Origin: Marinoscillum sp964351885
GTDB taxonomy: Bacteria; Bacteroidota; Bacteroidia; Cytophagales; Cyclobacteriaceae
Length of the DNA stretch: 8,574 bases
Direction: 5' to 3'
NCBI GenBank assembly: GCA_964351885.1
Contig: CAYGPP010000154.1
Coordinates: 1 to 8,574 of the forward strand
Part shown: positions 5,618 through 8,574 of the stretch, in pieces
Layout of the letters: the number at the start of each line of letters is the position of its first letter
Numbering within the stretch: position 1 is the first letter of the stretch
Made by a program: the position numbers and the translations under genes
The notes under the pieces: generated by a model
What the model was told of the DNA's origin: nothing
What the model saw: the letters and a program-made list of their open reading frames with translations, nothing else
The model's database searches: none

Positions 5618-8574
5618 ATGATGATGCTATCAAACAAACATATAAAGTGGGTGTCAGTCGCCATTATTTGGCTGCTGAGCACGCCTATGTTCGCACAGAA
5701 CATACAGGTCAATTTCGCTTCCAATAGAGACTCTGTTGGTACGGAAGGTGATGTCGTACGCGTACCCATATTGCTGGATACCGTCTATACCAGTAATATG
5801 GTGGGGGAGAATATCATCGCACTGAATCTTACGTTTAGTTATGGTACAGAACTCATTCCACAGAGCTTTGACTTTGCGGGAGGATTGATTGAATCTTGGT
5901 CAACTAGCACTACGATTAAGGATAACAATCAATTTAGTGTTACTGCGGCCGGTACGAGTCCAATAGCACTAGATTCTGGATTGCTCCTATATGTTGATTT
6001 CTTACTGGGAGATGTCACGAGTCAAAGTAGTCCGACATTCACGTTAGTTACGAGTGCAAATAACTACTTCAATGAGGGTGGCTATGATTTCACGATGGAT
6101 TACGGTCAGATTAAGATTAATCCTATTCTTCAACTGAGTACTAGTTCAAGTCCTAATCGGATTTCCGTAGGTGATTCCACTCGCATAAATGCAAGTGGTG
6201 GTACCGCACCTTACACCTATACTTTGGATGATCCCACTTTTGGTTCTATCGTTTCGGATCAATACTTCTTGGCAGACAGATATGGATTTGCAGAAGTCAA
6301 TGTCGAGGATGTGAATGGTCTGACTGGATCTACTACAGTAGAAGTTCGTCCATTTAAACTGGGTTTTGTGGCTCAAGAGGAACTTGTTTTTCCAGGAGAT
6401 GATGCAATGGTTTACGTGACCACTTCAGGTTTATCAGATTTGGATGTCATTTCAGGTTCCTTCGAGTTTACACATGGGAATAATGATAACATTGATTTCA
6501 AAAGTTTTGCACAATCTGGGACGCTATTGGAAGGGTACTCGATTGAGATCAGCAACATCAATGACTACACCTACAAAGTGGCTTTTGCTGGTACGGTAGC
6601 ATTGGGAGAAGGGGATACACTTGTTGGGATGCTTTTTTCGACGAGCGATACTCCTACGGGTACCTCAGAAAGTATTTCTATCACTGATAATAAAATGCTT
6701 TTCAATGATGATTTGCAAGGAAACCGTGGACAGACTGGGTCAGTTAAATTCATCAATTTGGTAGCACCAAGCCTTACTTCGCCAGGCGGAAGTTTTATCC
6801 CTGGAGACCAAATCCAATTTACAGGGTCTGGAGGAGTGCTTCCTTATGCTTGGACTGTCTCAGATAATTCTATTGGTACCATAGACTCATTGGGGTTGCT
6901 GTCTGTGCTTACCGGGGGTTCTTTAACCGTCACGATTACAGATTCATTAGGTTCAACTCAGGATAAGCAATTAATCCTTTTTGATGGCAGGCTAGATATT
7001 GCTGATCATAGCGCATCTCCAGGATCCGAGTACTTGCTTCCAGTAGAGCTTACTGCATTGCCGGCGGGTAGAGGCTTTAGCGCGTTTTCATTTGATTTCA
7101 CCTATGATACTAGTAAAGTGGAATTCATGGGAGTAGAGAAAATGGGCGCTCTTGTAGAGGATTTTACGATAGTAGAAAATGCATTGACTGGAGTAAAACA
7201 CCGGGTTGTAGGTGGGGGTACTAATAGTGTAAATGGACCTGGCGATTTTATATACCTGAAATTTTTACTGAACAAATTGGCTGATGGTGCCACCACATCT
7301 ATCACGATGAATGACATTCAGTTGAATGAGGGGAGTCCAATAGTCGTATCTGCAAACGGTAGTCTAAAAGCGACCTTTAGTCCACTCACGAGTGATACTA
7401 CATTGATGATTGATGAAGATGCACAATATCTATTCTCTGGGGCCAGTTTTCCTTTTGATCATCCAGATGAAAACAAAACGTTTCAAAGTGTTAGATTTAT
7501 TTCACTTCCTGCAAATGGGAATCTCACATACTTTTCAAGTCCGGTTACTGTAAACCAACAGCTGGCGATTAGCAGTTTGGCAAACGTATTTTATCAGCCT
7601 GCACAAAATGAAAGTGGTCAAAATTATGATTCATTTGAATTTTTGGTGGTAGACAATGCCAACACTCCAAGTAATTACTCGGCCACCTTTACTTTTGACG
7701 TGACCGCCATTAATGACGCACCTTCATTTACACAGTCTCAAAATACTGTTTCGGTTGACGAAGATTTTGTTGACCCTATTGTAGTTCAATTTACGGCCAA
7801 TGCAGTACCCGCAGATGAAGTGGGCCAAACGGTGACTTATTCTATTAATCCAGACACCTTTGATTTTGCCAACATAGTTTTTGATGAAACCAATTTGACA
7901 TTGACTATAACGTCAATTGAAAATGCTTTTGGTTCAGAAAATATTACGATTACGGCTGATGATGGGCAAGCTGAACTCAATACTTTTAGTCAGTTATTGA
8001 GTGTTTCAGTAAATAGCGTCAATGATCTTCCTATAATGGCGGATCAGAGCTTCTCTTTAGTTGAAAATTCTGGAGCAGGAACGGAAGCAGGTGTCATCGT
8101 GGCAGAGGATGTTGATGATCCTGATTTAACCTTTACCATTACTTCTGGGAATACGGATAATGCGTTTTCCATAGATAATACGGGTAAGCTGAGTGTGAAT
8201 AGCGTTGCTGCTATTGATTTTGAAACGAACCCAGTCTTTACCCTTTTGGTAAATGTGTCTGATGGAGCTGCAAATGTTTCAGCTACCATCACGGTCAATC
8301 TTACGGATGTAGATGAGGCCGTCAACCAAGCGCCACAGATCAATGCACAGACTTTCAGTCTGGATGAAAATAGCCCTATTGGAACATCTATAGGTACAGT
8401 GGAGTCATTTGACCCAGATGGTGATGTGTTGACTTATAGCATCACAGCTGGTAATACTAACAATGCTTTTGCTATTGATGGGACTACAGGCGTTTTAACG
8501 GTAGCGAATGTTGCTGAACTGGATTTCGAAACGACTCCTACGTTTATGTTGACCGTTCAGGTAGCTGATGCAGC
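5618..8574 (+). CDS. secreted cohesin-like / Ig-like / cadherin-like repeat protein, 3' end outside window
   Basis: This partial gene encodes at least 985 residues with no stop. Three tandem ATG codons (5618, 5621, 5624) can each start it; the first is taken. Residues 1-26 are a signal peptide (K7/K10, a V-S-V-A-I-I-W-L-L core, P-M-F-A before Q27). Domains in order: cohesin-like 29-168, bacterial Ig-like spacer 169-246, cohesin-like 247-379, Ig-like spacer 380-456, cohesin-like 457-588, a bacterial Ig/cadherin-like domain 589-705, a second one 706-807, and cadherin-type repeats at 808-906 and 907 onward. It starts 15 bases after the preceding stop with no terminator between, so it is probably co-transcribed with the dockerin-bearing beta-helix gene. 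A scaffold or adhesin on the cell surface is the best guess. A T9SS sorting domain is expected beyond the window but cannot be seen. Cohesin calls are by pattern; the cadherin-type repeats are clearer. Confidence 0.9.
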   Translation, partial: MMMLSNKHIKWVSVAIIWLLSTPMFAQNIQVNFASNRDSVGTEGDVVRVPILLDTVYTSNMVGENIIALNLTFSYGTELIPQSFDFAGGLIESWSTSTTIKDNNQFSVTAAGTSPIALDSGLLLYVDFLLGDVTSQSSPTFTLVTSANNYFNEGGYDFTMDYGQIKINPILQLSTSSSPNRISVGDSTRINASGGTAPYTYTLDDPTFGSIVSDQYFLADRYGFAEVNVEDVNGLTGSTTVEVRPFKLGFVAQEELVFPGDDAMVYVTTSGLSDLDVISGSFEFTHGNNDNIDFKSFAQSGTLLEGYSIEISNINDYTYKVAFAGTVALGEGDTLVGMLFSTSDTPTGTSESISITDNKMLFNDDLQGNRGQTGSVKFINLVAPSLTSPGGSFIPGDQIQFTGSGGVLPYAWTVSDNSIGTIDSLGLLSVLTGGSLTVTITDSLGSTQDKQLILFDGRLDIADHSASPGSEYLLPVELTALPAGRGFSAFSFDFTYDTSKVEFMGVEKMGALVEDFTIVENALTGVKHRVVGGGTNSVNGPGDFIYLKFLLNKLADGATTSITMNDIQLNEGSPIVVSANGSLKATFSPLTSDTTLMIDEDAQYLFSGASFPFDHPDENKTFQSVRFISLPANGNLTYFSSPVTVNQQLAISSLANVFYQPAQNESGQNYDSFEFLVVDNANTPSNYSATFTFDVTAINDAPSFTQSQNTVSVDEDFVDPIVVQFTANAVPADEVGQTVTYSINPDTFDFANIVFDETNLTLTITSIENAFGSENITITADDGQAELNTFSQLLSVSVNSVNDLPIMADQSFSLVENSGAGTEAGVIVAEDVDDPDLTFTITSGNTDNAFSIDNTGKLSVNSVAAIDFETNPVFTLLVNVSDGAANVSATITVNLTDVDEAVNQAPQINAQTFSLDENSPIGTSIGTVESFDPDGDVLTYSITAGNTNNAFAIDGTTGVLTVANVAELDFETTPTFMLTVQVADA
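5702..7381 (+). other. three cohesin-like domains alternating with two Ig-like spacers
   Basis: The cohesin-like units start near 5702, 6356 and 6986. The third is clearest: L-D-I-A-D-H, then G-S-E-Y-L-L-P-V-E-L, then a F-S-F-D-F-T-Y-D-T-S-K-V-E-F segment, a G-D-F-I-Y-L-K-F strand and a final G-S-L-K-A-T. The phrase YDxSxVEF is typical of cohesins. The first (V-V-R-V-P-I-L-L, then L-N-L-T-F-S-Y) and second (G-S-F-E-F-T-H) are more diverged. The spacers at 6122-6355 and 6755-6985 carry the (A/S)-x-G-G-x-x-P-Y-x(W/Y)-T pattern and end in a T-V-T-I-T-D-like strand, as in bacterial Ig-like (BIG2-type) domains. Confidence 0.6.
7382..8574 (+). other. Ig/cadherin-like repeat array, continuing past the window end
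   Basis: Residues 589-705 resemble bacterial Ig/cadherin-like domains: T-L-M-I-D-E-D, then S-L-P-A-N-G-N-L-T-Y, then a FEFLVVDN strand, ending A-I-N-D-A-P. Residues 706-807 repeat the plan (V-S-V-D-E-D, then I-T-A-D-D-G, ending S-V-N-D-L-P). Two cadherin-type repeats follow with D-E-N-S or V-E-N-S openings, an I/L-D-F-E-T segment (Asp867 and Asp969, 102 residues apart) and D-x-D calcium sites including D932-P-D-G-D936. Calcium-stiffened rods of this kind usually project binding domains from the surface; here the cohesin-like block would be at the N-terminal tip (inference). Confidence 0.85.

Noticed and set aside
6146..8343. Several minus-strand open frames of 61-99 codons
   Set aside because: They are all antisense to the long + strand frame from 5618, which reads through cleanly with signal peptide and repeat domains; none has an independent motif.

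Overview
The window looks like a piece of a Bacteroidota chromosome, most likely a marine or soil Cytophagales-type gliding or surface-active bacterium. The reasons are: moderately AT-rich DNA; an A-rich leader without a clear Shine-Dalgarno before the first gene; very long secreted repeat proteins; and a textbook C-terminal type IX secretion (T9SS) sorting domain (IYPNP start, GxYxxRI near the end) on the first protein. Genus cannot be fixed from the sequence.

Layout: positions 1-124 are a non-coding AT-rich leader with a possible promoter. Positions 125-5602 encode one complete 1825-residue secreted protein. Its order is signal peptide, irregular beta-helix part, six diverged modules of about 200 residues forming a right-handed parallel beta-helix array, a CWWGDNSGP-type helix end, a dockerin-like calcium-binding pair, a cohesin-like beta-sandwich, and the T9SS sorting domain. 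After a 15-base gap a second gene starts at 5618 and stays open to the end of the window (985 complete codons, no stop). It encodes a signal peptide, three cohesin-like domains alternating with two bacterial Ig-like spacers, then a bacterial Ig/cadherin-like array that continues beyond the window. Both genes are on the + strand and almost certainly form one transcription unit. No RNA gene, mobile element, CRISPR array or terminator was seen.

How they may work together (inference): the first protein carries a dockerin-like module and the second carries three cohesin-like modules, the two halves of the interaction used to build cellulosomes. The pair could therefore be a surface assembly in which a scaffold-like cadherin/cohesin protein displays up to three copies of a long beta-helix protein. 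No glycoside hydrolase, lyase or peptidase catalytic signature was recognised in either protein, so the system, if real, looks adhesive or structural rather than degradative. Cohesin- and dockerin-like modules outside cellulosomes are known in many bacteria, so the domain types are not new; the arrangement is what merits attention.
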